From Saccharothrix sp. NRRL B-16348 (lineage in GTDB: Bacteria > Actinomycetota > Actinomycetes > Mycobacteriales > Pseudonocardiaceae), in assembly GCF_001280085.1 (NCBI RefSeq), contig NZ_LGED01000241.1:1-64000 (forward strand): a stretch of 64,000 bases of DNA, in the 5' to 3' direction. Below, piece after piece: positions 15,664 to 23,258 of the stretch (position 1 is the stretch's first letter; each line of letters starts with the position of its first letter). The position numbers and the translations under genes were made by a program. The notes under the pieces are model-generated. The model saw only the letters and a program-made list of their open reading frames with translations, ran no database searches and was not told the DNA's origin.

Positions 15664-16671
15664 TTACAAGCCGTTCGAGACCTCGCGGACGGTCTTGTGG
15701 GGGAAGCGTTTGCGGACGTGGGTCTCGGCTGGTGAGCCGGGGACCACGTAGACCGGTTCTTCCTTGTCCTGCAGTGGTTTCACGACGGTGGCGAGGAAGG
15801 CTTTGCGGTCGTCCAGGAACGGGCCGATGACGTCCTCCCCCGCCGGGCACGCGGCCATGCAGTAGGCCGCCTTGTAGTTCGGGCGGAACGCCAGGCTCTG
15901 CCACAGGGACGCCGATTCCGCCGGCGTCACGCGGCGGCGGTAGTCCTCGCGGTCGGTGCTGTCGGCGACGTTCTCCACCCAGTCGGTGAAGCCGCTCATG
16001 AACTCGCGGTAGTTGTGGGTGTAGCAGTCGAGGAAGTTGAAGTCGCCGTCCTTCGAGATCGCGCCGACCGGGCACGCCGACACGCACAGCTTGCACTCCA
16101 GGCACGGGTTGAAGTCGGTCGGCCGCGAGAGCTCGTCCACGTCGAAGTCCGCCACGACGGTGCCCAGCAGGATGAAGTTGCCGAACTTCGGGTGGATCAC
16201 GTTGCGGTGGATGCCGATCCGGCCGAGACCGGCCGCCTGGGCCACGAGCTTGTGCGAGACCACCCAGCCGCGGCCGGGGAAGTCGTCCATCTCCTGGGGG
16301 AAGGCGGCGGCCGGGTGGACCACCCGGTGACCGGCCTCCTGGAGCGCCTTGGTCAGCCGGTGCCCGACCGCGTCGGCGTCGTCCAGGGCGTGGTGGAACT
16401 CGGTGTTGGCGATGCTGCGCATCGGGCTGCGGACGTTGTCCCGGTTCATCCGCACGCAGAACGCGATGTAGGTCCGGGCGCCCGGCAACGCCGTGCGGGC
16501 GTGCTCCAGGTCCACCGCGAGGTCGGGCGAGTCCACCGACACGAAGCCGACGTCGTCCGCGCCGGCTGCTGTGGCCAAGTCCCGCAACCACGCCGTGCTC
16601 ACTGGTGTGGGTGGTGGTTGCGGTGGGTTGTCCCGGGCGTGGCGCACGGTCGGGTGGTCTTCGAGTCGCAT
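15664..16671 (-). CDS. 4Fe-4S ferredoxin-type oxidoreductase (QueG/reductive-dehalogenase-like fold)
   Basis: Encodes 335 aa. A ferredoxin motif CLECKLCVSACPVG and a second Cys group (YCMAACPAG) suggest one or two Fe-S clusters. The N-terminal two thirds (PLARTALPGARTYIAFCV-like region, MRSIANTEFHHALDDADAVG, AAGLGRIGIHRNVIHPKFG) match epoxyqueuosine-reductase/RdhA-type corrinoid-binding folds, though a QueG role is not established. ATG 16671 has GAGGGG about 8 nt upstream. It is divergent from an HxlR regulator 82 nt away, the likely controller, with a palindrome between them. Confidence 0.75.
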   Translation of the reverse strand: MRLEDHPTVRHARDNPPQPPPTPVSTAWLRDLATAAGADDVGFVSVDSPDLAVDLEHARTALPGARTYIAFCVRMNRDNVRSPMRSIANTEFHHALDDADAVGHRLTKALQEAGHRVVHPAAAFPQEMDDFPGRGWVVSHKLVAQAAGLGRIGIHRNVIHPKFGNFILLGTVVADFDVDELSRPTDFNPCLECKLCVSACPVGAISKDGDFNFLDCYTHNYREFMSGFTDWVENVADSTDREDYRRRVTPAESASLWQSLAFRPNYKAAYCMAACPAGEDVIGPFLDDRKAFLATVVKPLQDKEEPVYVVPGSPAETHVRKRFPHKTVREVSNGL

Positions 16672-16693
16672 GACTGTCCCCTCGGGCTGAGTC

Positions 16694-16746
16694 TTGCGAC
16701 GCAACTTAGCCTGGCTGGGTTTCGATCGGCAACCCTGCGGTAGGGT
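16694..16746. promoter_or_regulatory. Palindrome and promoter between 4Fe-4S gene and HxlR gene
   Basis: TTGCGACGCAA (16694-16704) is a perfect 11-bp palindrome with an odd centre. TAGGGT (16741-16746) is a -10 candidate ending 7 nt before the HxlR ATG. Both lie in the only divergent gap between the two genes. Confidence 0.5.
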
Positions 16747-16753
16747 TGGTGGC

Positions 16754-17224
16754 ATGGGAGTCGTCATCGACAACGACCGGTGTTCGATCGCGCGGGCGCT
16801 GGTGCTGCTCGGTGAACGGTGGTCGTTGCAGATCGTGCGTGACATCTCCAACGGCGTCCGGCGGTTCGAGGAGCTGCGCGATCACCTCGGCGTGGCCAGG
16901 AACGTGTTGAGCAACCGGCTGTCGTCGCTGGTGGAGGCCGGGTTGCTGGAACGCGTGCCGTACCGGGAAGCCGGCTCCCGGCAGCGGTTCGAGTACGCGT
17001 TGACGCCGTCGGGGCGCGAGTTGTGGCCGGTGTTGATGGCGTTGATGGCGTGGGGTGACCGTCATCTGGCCGACGGGCCGCCGCCCGTGGAGCCCGAGCA
17101 CGTCGGGTGTGGGGGGAAGGTGTCGTTGGTGCCGGTCTGTGAGCACGGGCACGTGGTGGAGCCGGCGCGGGAGTTGGGGTTGAGGCTCGGTGCGGGTAGG
17201 GCCTGGGGTGCTGCGGGCGCGTAG
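16754..17224 (+). CDS. HxlR-family winged-helix regulator
   Basis: Encodes 156 aa. The family signature is RCSIARALVLLGERWSLQI with the Cys near residue 10, followed by the recognition helix region FEELRDHLGVARNVLSNRLS and a wing (REAGSRQRFEYALTPSG). A second Cys (HVGCGGK) near the C-terminus is common in this family. HxlR proteins often sense reactive or small electrophilic compounds through the N-terminal Cys. ATG 16754 follows TAGGGT by 7 nt; the in-frame ATG at 16694 would disrupt the palindrome region. It probably regulates the divergent oxidoreductase. Confidence 0.9.
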   Translation: MGVVIDNDRCSIARALVLLGERWSLQIVRDISNGVRRFEELRDHLGVARNVLSNRLSSLVEAGLLERVPYREAGSRQRFEYALTPSGRELWPVLMALMAWGDRHLADGPPPVEPEHVGCGGKVSLVPVCEHGHVVEPARELGLRLGAGRAWGAAGA

Positions 17225-17253
17225 GTCCCGTCATGCGGTTGTGCGGCCCTCTG

Positions 17254-18081
17254 CTACTGCCACTTCGCGGTGTCGGGGTCGATGCCGTGGGCGCACGCGT
17301 TGGCGTCGATGACGCGGCGGAACCACGTGGCCAGGCCGGCGCGGATGCCGTTGTAGTGCGCGGCGTAGCCCGGATCGGTCTCGAACATGCGGCCGAGGCA
17401 GACCTGCATCTCGCGGGTCAGGGGGAAGTACGAGGAGAAGACCTCGCGGTGGGACTCGGCGAGTGCGTTCGCCTCCGGACTGCCCGGTGCGACGCCGGCG
17501 TCCATCGCGTCCGCGAGGGCGCGGTCGAGCTTGGTGACGGTGTCGGCGATGGCCTGCCACTCCTCCGGGCCGCGAGCGGCTGAGCGTTCGGCGTACTGGA
17601 GCCATTGCGTCGTGTCCCCGTAGCGCTGACGGGCTTGGGCGGACCAGTCCGGGTTCCAGTCGGGGCCGAAGATCGCGGCCTGCTGCTCGGCGGTCAGCAG
17701 CAGGCCGCGTTCGTGGGCGTCGATCATCCGGTCCAGGCCGGTGCCGAGTTGCCGGAGGCGTTCGATCCGTTCGGTGACCTGGGTGCGCTGCTCGCGCAAC
17801 GCGGCGGGCACGTTGGCGGTCGGATCGTCCAGGACGGCCCGGATCCGGTCCAGGCCGAGACCGAGTTCGCGGTAGACCACGATGCGGTGCAGGCGTTCCA
17901 GATCACCGGAGGTGTAGAGCCGGTATCCGGCGGCCGTGCGCAACGACGGTCGCGCGAGACCGATCTCGTCCCAGTGGTGCAGCGCGCGGATGGTCACGCC
18001 CAGACGGGTTGAGACCTCGCCGACGGTCAGGCCGTCGGCGTCGGCGGCGGCGTTGGCGGCGTCGGTTACGGCATCAGGCAT
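17254..18081 (-). CDS. MerR-family regulator with TipAS drug-binding domain
   Basis: Encodes 275 aa. A MerR HTH (LTVGEVSTRLGVTIRALHHWD and GLARPSLRTAAGYRLY) is followed by a dimer helix (VYRELGLGLDRIRAVLDDP) and a TipAS domain (AEQQAAIFGPDWNPDWSAQA, RYGDTTQWLQYAERSA, FPLTREMQVCLGRMFETDPGYAAHYN). TipAS proteins bind thiopeptides and other amphipathic drugs, sometimes through a Cys (here VCLGR). ATG 18081 has AAGGAG about 3 nt upstream and overlaps the stop of the VOC gene by 8 nt, so it is coupled to it. It likely controls that gene through a MerR-type promoter at 18642-18672. Confidence 0.92.
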   Translation of the reverse strand: MPDAVTDAANAAADADGLTVGEVSTRLGVTIRALHHWDEIGLARPSLRTAAGYRLYTSGDLERLHRIVVYRELGLGLDRIRAVLDDPTANVPAALREQRTQVTERIERLRQLGTGLDRMIDAHERGLLLTAEQQAAIFGPDWNPDWSAQARQRYGDTTQWLQYAERSAARGPEEWQAIADTVTKLDRALADAMDAGVAPGSPEANALAESHREVFSSYFPLTREMQVCLGRMFETDPGYAAHYNGIRAGLATWFRRVIDANACAHGIDPDTAKWQ

Positions 18082-18634
18082 GCTCCTTATTGTCGCGGTT
18101 GTTGCTGGTTTTGCTGGTGGTGTGGCCCAGGTCCGGTGCGGTGATCCCGATGGCTTCAAGGTTCCGCGCCTCCTGGCTGTTCGGGTCGAACGGCTTCGCC
18201 GCGGTGAAAACGACCCGTGCGTTCTCGGGGGTGATCACGGTGACATCGCGCGTGGTCCACGGGGTGTCCCGTGGGCCCTCGACCGAGTCCGGGCGCAATG
18301 CGCGACAGGATTCGACGATGGAATCGACCTCGCTGAGGACGCACGCGAAGCTGACGCTCATCGCGGGCGGCTCCTCCGGGACGTTCTCCGCCGAGATGAG
18401 GAGGACGTCCTGGAAAGCCCACCGGCGCAGGTGCACGAGAGTGCCGGGGATGCTGAACAGGTCGAAGAAGCCGAGCCCGCGAGTCCAGAAGTCGACCGAA
18501 GCCGCCAGGTCGGCGGTGGGGATGGTCACGAACGCGGGCATTCCGTAGATGCCGCGGAACGGCTCCGGCGGAACCGCGTCCGGGCCGGGGGTGGGGACGG
18601 GGCTCATTTCGAACGCGTTGTAGTAGTTGCTCAT
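18074..18634 (-). CDS. VOC-family protein (drug-binding or bleomycin-resistance-like)
   Basis: Encodes 186 aa. The vicinal-oxygen-chelate fold shows at IPTADLAASVDFWTRGLGF and VFTAAKPFDPN, with an N-terminal extension (NAFEMSPVPTPGPDAVPP) and a hydrophilic C-terminus. It is likely a small-molecule binding or modifying protein, possibly protective against the inducer of the coupled MerR/TipAS regulator. ATG 18634 (MSNYYNAF) is chosen because the predicted start of transcription lies at about 18635, making it leaderless; ATG 18640 is the alternative. Confidence 0.75.
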   Translation of the reverse strand: MSNYYNAFEMSPVPTPGPDAVPPEPFRGIYGMPAFVTIPTADLAASVDFWTRGLGFFDLFSIPGTLVHLRRWAFQDVLLISAENVPEEPPAMSVSFACVLSEVDSIVESCRALRPDSVEGPRDTPWTTRDVTVITPENARVVFTAAKPFDPNSQEARNLEAIGITAPDLGHTTSKTSNNRDNKEHA

Positions 18635-18641
18635 GGGCACC

Positions 18642-18672
18642 AGCTTTGAGCCTCACGTTGCGTGAGGGTCAA
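18642..18672 (-). promoter_or_regulatory. MerR-type promoter with 17-bp palindrome
   Basis: On the minus strand TTGACC (18672-18667) is the -35 and AAAGCT (18647-18642) the -10, separated by 19 nt, the over-long spacing of MerR-activated promoters. CCTCACG-N3-CGTGAGG (18651-18667) is a perfect dyad in the spacer. It drives the VOC-MerR operon, so the regulator is autoregulated. Confidence 0.75.
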
Positions 18673-18702
18673 GTCGGGATCGGGATTCGGTGAGTCCGGT
18701 CC

Positions 18703-18818
18703 GGCTCGATTTGACATGGGGCCCTTACGGGCACTCCAGGCAGGCCAAAGCCGGCAGGCCCGGCGGGGTAAAGCGTCCCGCCAGGCCTGCCGCACCCGAA
18801 CCCATGTCAAATCGGGCC
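18703..18818. repeat. Palindromic repeat element, copy 1
   Basis: A 116-bp element with 18-bp terminal inverted repeats, GGCTCGATTTGACATGGG at one end and GGCCCGATTTGACATGGG inverted at the other, differing at one base. The centre has further inverted repeats. The first 52 nt are identical to copy 2 (50935-51081) read in reverse. No transposase is encoded. It lies between a MerR operon promoter and an ArsR-like gene. Confidence 0.85.
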
Positions 18819-18897
18819 TAGGTGGGGGTGCGCCGGGTCCGATGTGCGGCCATTTGGTGAGGGAGCTGGCGGGGCGGTTGCGGGTCCGTTGTGGGGG

Positions 18898-19752
18898 TTA
18901 GGTCATGAGGGTGTCGGCGCGGGTGGTGCGCATGTGGAGGACGTGGCGGCCCTCGCGGCGGGTGGTGACCAGGCGGGCGGCGCGGAGGATGCCGATGTGT
19001 TGTGAGACCGCGCCCGCTGTGACGCCGAGGGCGGAGGCCAGGTCCGTGGTGCTCTTCGGGGCTTCGAGAAGGGTGAGGAGGTGGGCGCGGGTTCGGCCGA
19101 TCAGGGCCGCTAGGTCCGGTGGGGTTTCGCGGTCTGCCCAGAGGGTGGCGATGCCCCGGGCTGGGTAGCGCAGGACGCCTTGGCCGATCGGGTCGATTGC
19201 GATCCAGGCCTTTGGCCAGCAGAAGACGCTGGGGCTGAGGACGAGGCCTTGGTCGGTGAGGTCGACGCGGTGTTCTGGCTTTCGGTGGAGGATCAGTTCG
19301 CCGTTGGTCCAGGTGACCTCGGGGTGGAGGTCGTGGAAGACGGCTTCGACGCCTTTGTCGGCCAGGGTGGCGGCGCGGGTTGCGATGTCCGCTTCGAGGA
19401 CGGCGGTGATGCGGTTCCAGTGGGGGGCGATGAGGCGGTCGTGGCAGTGGCGGATCACGTCGGCTTCGGGTTGGGCCACTTGGCGCAGTTCGGCGTCCAG
19501 GTCGGGCATCCGCACGTCCGGAACGGGCATCAGGTCGGCCGGTTTCGCCGGGCCCTCCAGGCGGGCCAGCAGGGTGGTCAGGTCGGGGATTCCGTCGAGT
19601 CGGTCGCGAGCCCACCGCACCCACGGCAGGTGGACGGCGTGCGCGCCGGGGGTTCGGAGGCCGTCGACCGCCATCACGGTCTCGAACACCGGGGAGTAGG
19701 CGAACCGCACCTTGGCCAGCCCCACCCCGGCGAGCCGCACCCACACCGCCAC
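18898..19752 (-). CDS. ArsR-type winged-helix regulator (DUF5937-like)
   Basis: Encodes 284 aa. The C-terminal 80 residues form an ArsR-like winged helix (LLTLLEAPKSTTDLASALGV, GAVSQHIGILRAARLVTTRR and wing EGRHVLHM). The N-terminal 190 residues (RFAYSPVFETVMAVDGL, FHDLHPEVTWTNGELILHR) resemble the DUF5937-type regulators of actinobacteria. GTG 19752 places the start at VAVWVRLAGVG; GTG 19746 and ATG 19794 are in-frame alternatives. It is divergent from an integral membrane protein gene and may regulate it. Confidence 0.8.
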   Translation of the reverse strand: MAVWVRLAGVGLAKVRFAYSPVFETVMAVDGLRTPGAHAVHLPWVRWARDRLDGIPDLTTLLARLEGPAKPADLMPVPDVRMPDLDAELRQVAQPEADVIRHCHDRLIAPHWNRITAVLEADIATRAATLADKGVEAVFHDLHPEVTWTNGELILHRKPEHRVDLTDQGLVLSPSVFCWPKAWIAIDPIGQGVLRYPARGIATLWADRETPPDLAALIGRTRAHLLTLLEAPKSTTDLASALGVTAGAVSQHIGILRAARLVTTRREGRHVLHMRTTRADTLMT

Positions 19753-19864
19753 GACGTCCCCGTTCCGCTCGCCTCCATTGTCCACCGGGGGCATGGCCTG
19801 CCCTACCTCGCACTGCCTGGCCAGCACCAGTGATCTTGGTGGGACGTCCGGCGAGGCTGGTCCC

Positions 19865-20806
19865 ATGACGAAGACCTGGCACCGGCCCACCCTGTGGTTG
19901 GCCGTGGTGATGGCGGTGGGCGCGGTGGGGTGCGCGGTGGCGATGGTGCTCGACGGGCGAATTCTGCAGGGCGCCTCGGTGTGGGCGAAGCCGTTCAAGT
20001 TCGCGGTGTCGTTGGCGGTCTACTCGGCGACGCTGTCGTGGCTGGTGTCGCTGCCGCACCGGGGACGGCGGTGGACGTCCGGGGTGGTGACGGTGATCGC
20101 CGGGATCATGTTCGTGGAGGTGGGGCTGATCGCCGTGCAGGCGGGCCGGGGGATGTTCACCCACTACAACAGCTCGGACGACCCGCTGAACCAGTTCGTC
20201 CAGATCACCTTCGGCACGGCGATCCCGGCGATGTTCCTGGCCAACGTGGCGCTGGCGCTGGTGCTGTCGTTCCAGCGCTTCGCGCGGCCGGACGTGCGGT
20301 GGGCCGTGCGCGGCGGGCTCTACCTGGCGATCCTCGGCATGGCGTCGGGCTACCTGATGGTGGGCCCGCGCAAGCCTGTCACGGCGGTCGACGCGGAGGG
20401 CCGGGAGGTCGAACTGGTGGCCGGGCACAGCGTCGGCGTGCCCGACGGCGGTCCCGGCATGCCGATCACGGGCTGGAGCACGACAGGCGGCGACCTGCGC
20501 GTGCCGCACTTCGTCGGGATGCACGGGCTGCAGGTGATGATCCTGCTGGCGCTCGGCCTGGCCGCGCTGGGAGTGGCCGAACGGGTTCGCACGCGGCTGG
20601 TCGTGGTGGGCGCGCTGGGGTACGGCGGGTTGTTCGCGCTGCTGGTCTGGCAGGCGTTGCGGGGTGAGCCGCTGGTCCACCCCGGCGGCACGACGTGGGC
20701 GGCCCTGGGTGGGCTGGCGCTGGTCGTGGCCGCCGGGGCGGGTTTGGCGCTCAGGAGTGGAACGGCAGTCCGTCCGCCAGTGCGGCAACCGGTCCCGCAA
20801 CGATGA
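19865..20806 (+). CDS. Integral membrane protein with about eight helices, unknown function
   Basis: Encodes 313 aa. Predicted helices span residues near 10-30, 45-60, 72-92, 118-138, 148-165, 215-237, 243-262 and 270-290, with a short outer loop rich in Gly, Thr and Asp (GHSVGVPDGGPGMPITGWS). No transporter signature is seen and I do not recognise the family. Its stop lies inside the convergent cobA-like gene, overlapping by 56 nt. It starts 112 nt from the divergent ArsR-like gene, whose product may control it. Confidence 0.75.
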   Translation: MTKTWHRPTLWLAVVMAVGAVGCAVAMVLDGRILQGASVWAKPFKFAVSLAVYSATLSWLVSLPHRGRRWTSGVVTVIAGIMFVEVGLIAVQAGRGMFTHYNSSDDPLNQFVQITFGTAIPAMFLANVALALVLSFQRFARPDVRWAVRGGLYLAILGMASGYLMVGPRKPVTAVDAEGREVELVAGHSVGVPDGGPGMPITGWSTTGGDLRVPHFVGMHGLQVMILLALGLAALGVAERVRTRLVVVGALGYGGLFALLVWQALRGEPLVHPGGTTWAALGGLALVVAAGAGLALRSGTAVRPPVRQPVPQR

Positions 20807-21968
20807 TCGCGGGTGGGCGGATGCCGTGCTCGGCGATGTCGGCGGCCAGGGACGCCAGGGTCGACCGCACGACCTTCTGCGTGCGGGTGCTGCCCTCCTG
20901 GATCACCGAGACCGGGGTGTCGCCCGGACGGCCGGTCATCAGGGCGTCCGCGAACGCCGCCGCCCGCTCCACCCCCATGAGGATCACGACGGTGCCGCTC
21001 AGCCTCGCCAACGCCGACCAGTCGACCAGGGACCGCTCGTCGTCGGGCGCGACGTGCCCGGAGACGACCACCACCTCGTGCGCGACGCCCCGGTGCGTCA
21101 CCGGCACGTCCGCCAGCGCCGGCACGCCGAACGCGCTGGTCACGCCGGGCACGACGGTGACCGGCACGCCCGCCTCGGCGCACGCGATCAGCTCCTCGAA
21201 GCCCCGGCCGAACACGTACGGGTCACCGCCCTTGAGGCGGACCACGAACCGGCCGGCCTTGGCGTGGTCGACGAGCGTGGTGTTGATGAAGTCCTGCGTC
21301 GCCGCGCGGCCGTACGGGATCTTCGCCGCGTCCACCACCTCGACGTGCGGTGGCAGCTCGTCCAGCAGCTCGCGCGGCGCGAGCCGGTCGGCCACCACGA
21401 CGTCCGCCCTGGCCAGCAGCCTGCGCCCGCGCACGGTGATCAGGTCGGGGTCGCCGGGGCCGCCGCCGACGAGCGCCACGCCCGCCGGCTGGTCGTGGTG
21501 GTCGGCGAGGGAACCGTCGCGCAACGCCGACAGCAGGCCGTCGCGCACCGCGGCGGAACGGCGGTGCTGCCCACCGGCGAGGACGCCCACGAGCAGGCCG
21601 TCGTGGGTGCCGACCGCGGGTGTCACGGCGGTGCCCTTCACGGCCACGTCGGCGCGCACGCAGAACACGCGGCGCTCCTCGGCGTCCGCCGTGACCCGCG
21701 CGTTCACCTCGGGTGACGACGTGCAGGCCAGCACGTACCAGGCGCCGTCGAGGTCGCCGTCGGCGTACTCGCGGGCGGTCCAGACCGCCTCGCCGCCGTC
21801 GACGAGGCCCTGGACCGCCGGGGTCACCTCGGGTGAGATCACCTCCACCCTGGCGCCCGCCGCGACCAGCCTGGGCAGCCTGCGCTGCGCGACCGTGCCG
21901 CCGCCCACGACGACGACCCGCCGACCGGTCAGGTCCAGGCCCACGAGGTAGTGCTGTTCACCGTGCAT
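20751..21968 (-). CDS. Precorrin-2 dehydrogenase / uroporphyrin-III C-methyltransferase fusion (CysG-like, no ferrochelatase tail)
   Basis: Encodes 405 aa. The N-terminal 145 residues hold an NAD-binding sirohaem synthase domain (GRRVVVVGGGTVAQRRL). Residues about 160-400 are a tetrapyrrole methylase (VALVGGGPGDPDLITVRG, RLKGGDPYVFGRGFEE, SAFGVPALADVPVTHRG). It converts uroporphyrinogen III to precorrin-2 and can oxidise it to sirohydrochlorin, feeding both sirohaem and cobalamin. ATG 21968 gives the family start (MHGEQHYLVGLDL); an in-frame start at 22004 adds 12 residues. The main cobalamin operon lies 1.3 kb upstream on the same strand. Confidence 0.9.
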   Translation of the reverse strand: MHGEQHYLVGLDLTGRRVVVVGGGTVAQRRLPRLVAAGARVEVISPEVTPAVQGLVDGGEAVWTAREYADGDLDGAWYVLACTSSPEVNARVTADAEERRVFCVRADVAVKGTAVTPAVGTHDGLLVGVLAGGQHRRSAAVRDGLLSALRDGSLADHHDQPAGVALVGGGPGDPDLITVRGRRLLARADVVVADRLAPRELLDELPPHVEVVDAAKIPYGRAATQDFINTTLVDHAKAGRFVVRLKGGDPYVFGRGFEELIACAEAGVPVTVVPGVTSAFGVPALADVPVTHRGVAHEVVVVSGHVAPDDERSLVDWSALARLSGTVVILMGVERAAAFADALMTGRPGDTPVSVIQEGSTRTQKVVRSTLASLAADIAEHGIRPPAIIVAGPVAALADGLPFHS

Positions 21969-22019
21969 GGGTAGAAGCATCCACACCAGACATGTCCTGT
22001 CCAACCCGGGTGCTTCACA

Positions 22020-22292
22020 TCACTGGCGCTGCTCGATCCAGGCGTGCGCGGCGTTCGACCGGCAGCGGACCTTGGTGGTGGCGACACCGTTGGAGATGCT
22101 GAGCCACGAGCTGTCGACGGTCGTGCCGTCCGCGCAGGAGGCGACCAGGCGGAACGACCCGCGGCCCTCGCACCTCCCCGAGGCGGCCTTGCCGTCGACG
22201 GCCGCGGCGCACGAGTGGAGACCTTCCGCCGCGGACGCCACACCTGGCGCGGCGGCGGACAACACGACCAGCATCACGAGTAGTCGGCGCAT
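22020..22292 (-). CDS. Small secreted protein
   Basis: Encodes 90 aa. A signal peptide (MRRLLVMLVVLSAAAPGVASA) with AXA cleavage is followed by a mature region of about 67 aa with four Cys (HSCAAA, RCEGRG, SCADGT, VRCRSN), probably two disulfides. Function unknown. ATG 22292 lacks a clear ribosome site. The gene stands downstream of the trypsin terminator, so it has its own promoter. Confidence 0.65.
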   Translation of the reverse strand: MRRLLVMLVVLSAAAPGVASAAEGLHSCAAAVDGKAASGRCEGRGSFRLVASCADGTTVDSSWLSISNGVATTKVRCRSNAAHAWIEQRQ

Positions 22293-22316
22293 GACACGGG
22301 ATCGAACACGCCGAAC

Positions 22317-22352
22317 GGGCCCACGACCGGCAAAGCACCCGGTCGTGGGCCC
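22317..22352 (-). terminator. Intrinsic terminator after the trypsin gene
   Basis: GGGCCCACGACCGG (22317-22330) and CCGGTCGTGGGCCC (22339-22352) form a perfect 14-bp stem with an 8-nt loop, 14 nt after the trypsin stop. It is on the path of minus-strand transcription. Confidence 0.8.
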
Positions 22353-22366
22353 GTCGCGGGGTTCGG

Positions 22367-23158
22367 TTACAGCTGAGCGGTGATCGTGGAGTAGTACGAG
22401 GCGATCCGCGCGTACACGCCGGGGTAGCCGGCGAGGGCGCAGCCGCGGCCGAACGAGGTGGCGCCGATGAGCTTGCCGCCGGCGACCAGCGGGCCGCCCG
22501 AGTCACCCTGGCAGGTGTCGGTGCCGCCGTTCGGGTAGCCGGCGCACACCATCGAGGTGGGGCTGTAGTTGGAGTAGGCCGTGCGGCAGGTCGCGTCGGA
22601 CGTCACCGGCACGGTCGCGCCGAGCAGGTAGCGCGAGGCCGAGCCGCCGGAGGACGTGGTGCCCCAGCCGTAGATCCGGGCGCTCGTGCCCGCCGCGTAC
22701 AGCGCGGTGTCGGACGGGGTGGCCAGCGGCAGGTAGGTGGAGCTGATGTTGGTGCCCAGGGTCAGCACCGCGACGTCGTAGCCGGAGCTGGCGGTCCGGT
22801 AGCTGGGGTGCACCCAGATCCGGCTCACCGTGGCGACGGTGCCCGCCGTGCTCTGCTTGTCGTCCCGCCCGTGCACCACGCGGGTGCTCGACGCGCTCCG
22901 GCCGCTGACGCAGTGCGCGGCCGTGACGACCTTGTTGGCCTTGACCAGCGTGCCGCCGCAGAACTGACCGCCGGTGCTGGTGGCCAGGTACACGACCCAC
23001 GGGTAGGTGCTGGTGGACACGCGGGAGCCGCCGACGATGAACGGCGACACGCCGGTGTCGGAGGTCGTCTCGGCCGAGGCGGGCGCGACGGTCATCAAAC
23101 CGATCGCGGCCACCGTCGTGGCCAGGACGGTGAACAGGCGACGCAGGGTTTTCGCCAT
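22367..23158 (-). CDS. Secreted trypsin-like serine protease (S1)
   Basis: Encodes 263 aa. A Sec signal peptide ends at APASA, followed by an 11-residue propeptide and the mature N-terminus IVGGSRVS. The triad is His (VTAAHCVS), Asp (GYDVAVLTLG) and Ser (QGDSGGPLV). Asp six residues before Ser (TDTCQGDS) predicts cleavage after Lys/Arg. Six Cys fit three disulfides. ATG 23158 has GGAAGG 6 nt upstream. It is close in sequence to the protease at 36954. It sits between secreted-protein and cobalamin genes, with its own promoter region of about 100 nt. Confidence 0.95.
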   Translation of the reverse strand: MAKTLRRLFTVLATTVAAIGLMTVAPASAETTSDTGVSPFIVGGSRVSTSTYPWVVYLATSTGGQFCGGTLVKANKVVTAAHCVSGRSASSTRVVHGRDDKQSTAGTVATVSRIWVHPSYRTASSGYDVAVLTLGTNISSTYLPLATPSDTALYAAGTSARIYGWGTTSSGGSASRYLLGATVPVTSDATCRTAYSNYSPTSMVCAGYPNGGTDTCQGDSGGPLVAGGKLIGATSFGRGCALAGYPGVYARIASYYSTITAQL

Positions 23159-23258
23159 GTCGATCCTTCCGGTGCAGGGACGCCCCGGTGTGGGCGCACC
23201 TCCAGCTAGGACCAAGACGGCGGCAGCGACAACCGCCTTTAGACGGCTCGTCGGGACT

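Noticed and set aside
18662..18901. 79-residue ORF (and a related one at 50769-51131) sharing ARFDMGPLRALQAGQS
   Set aside because: The shared peptide is encoded by the palindromic repeat, so both are repeat artefacts.
18818..20800. 660-residue minus frame across ArsR-like and membrane genes
   Set aside because: Arg/Pro-rich shadow with no domain, and both true genes are well supported.
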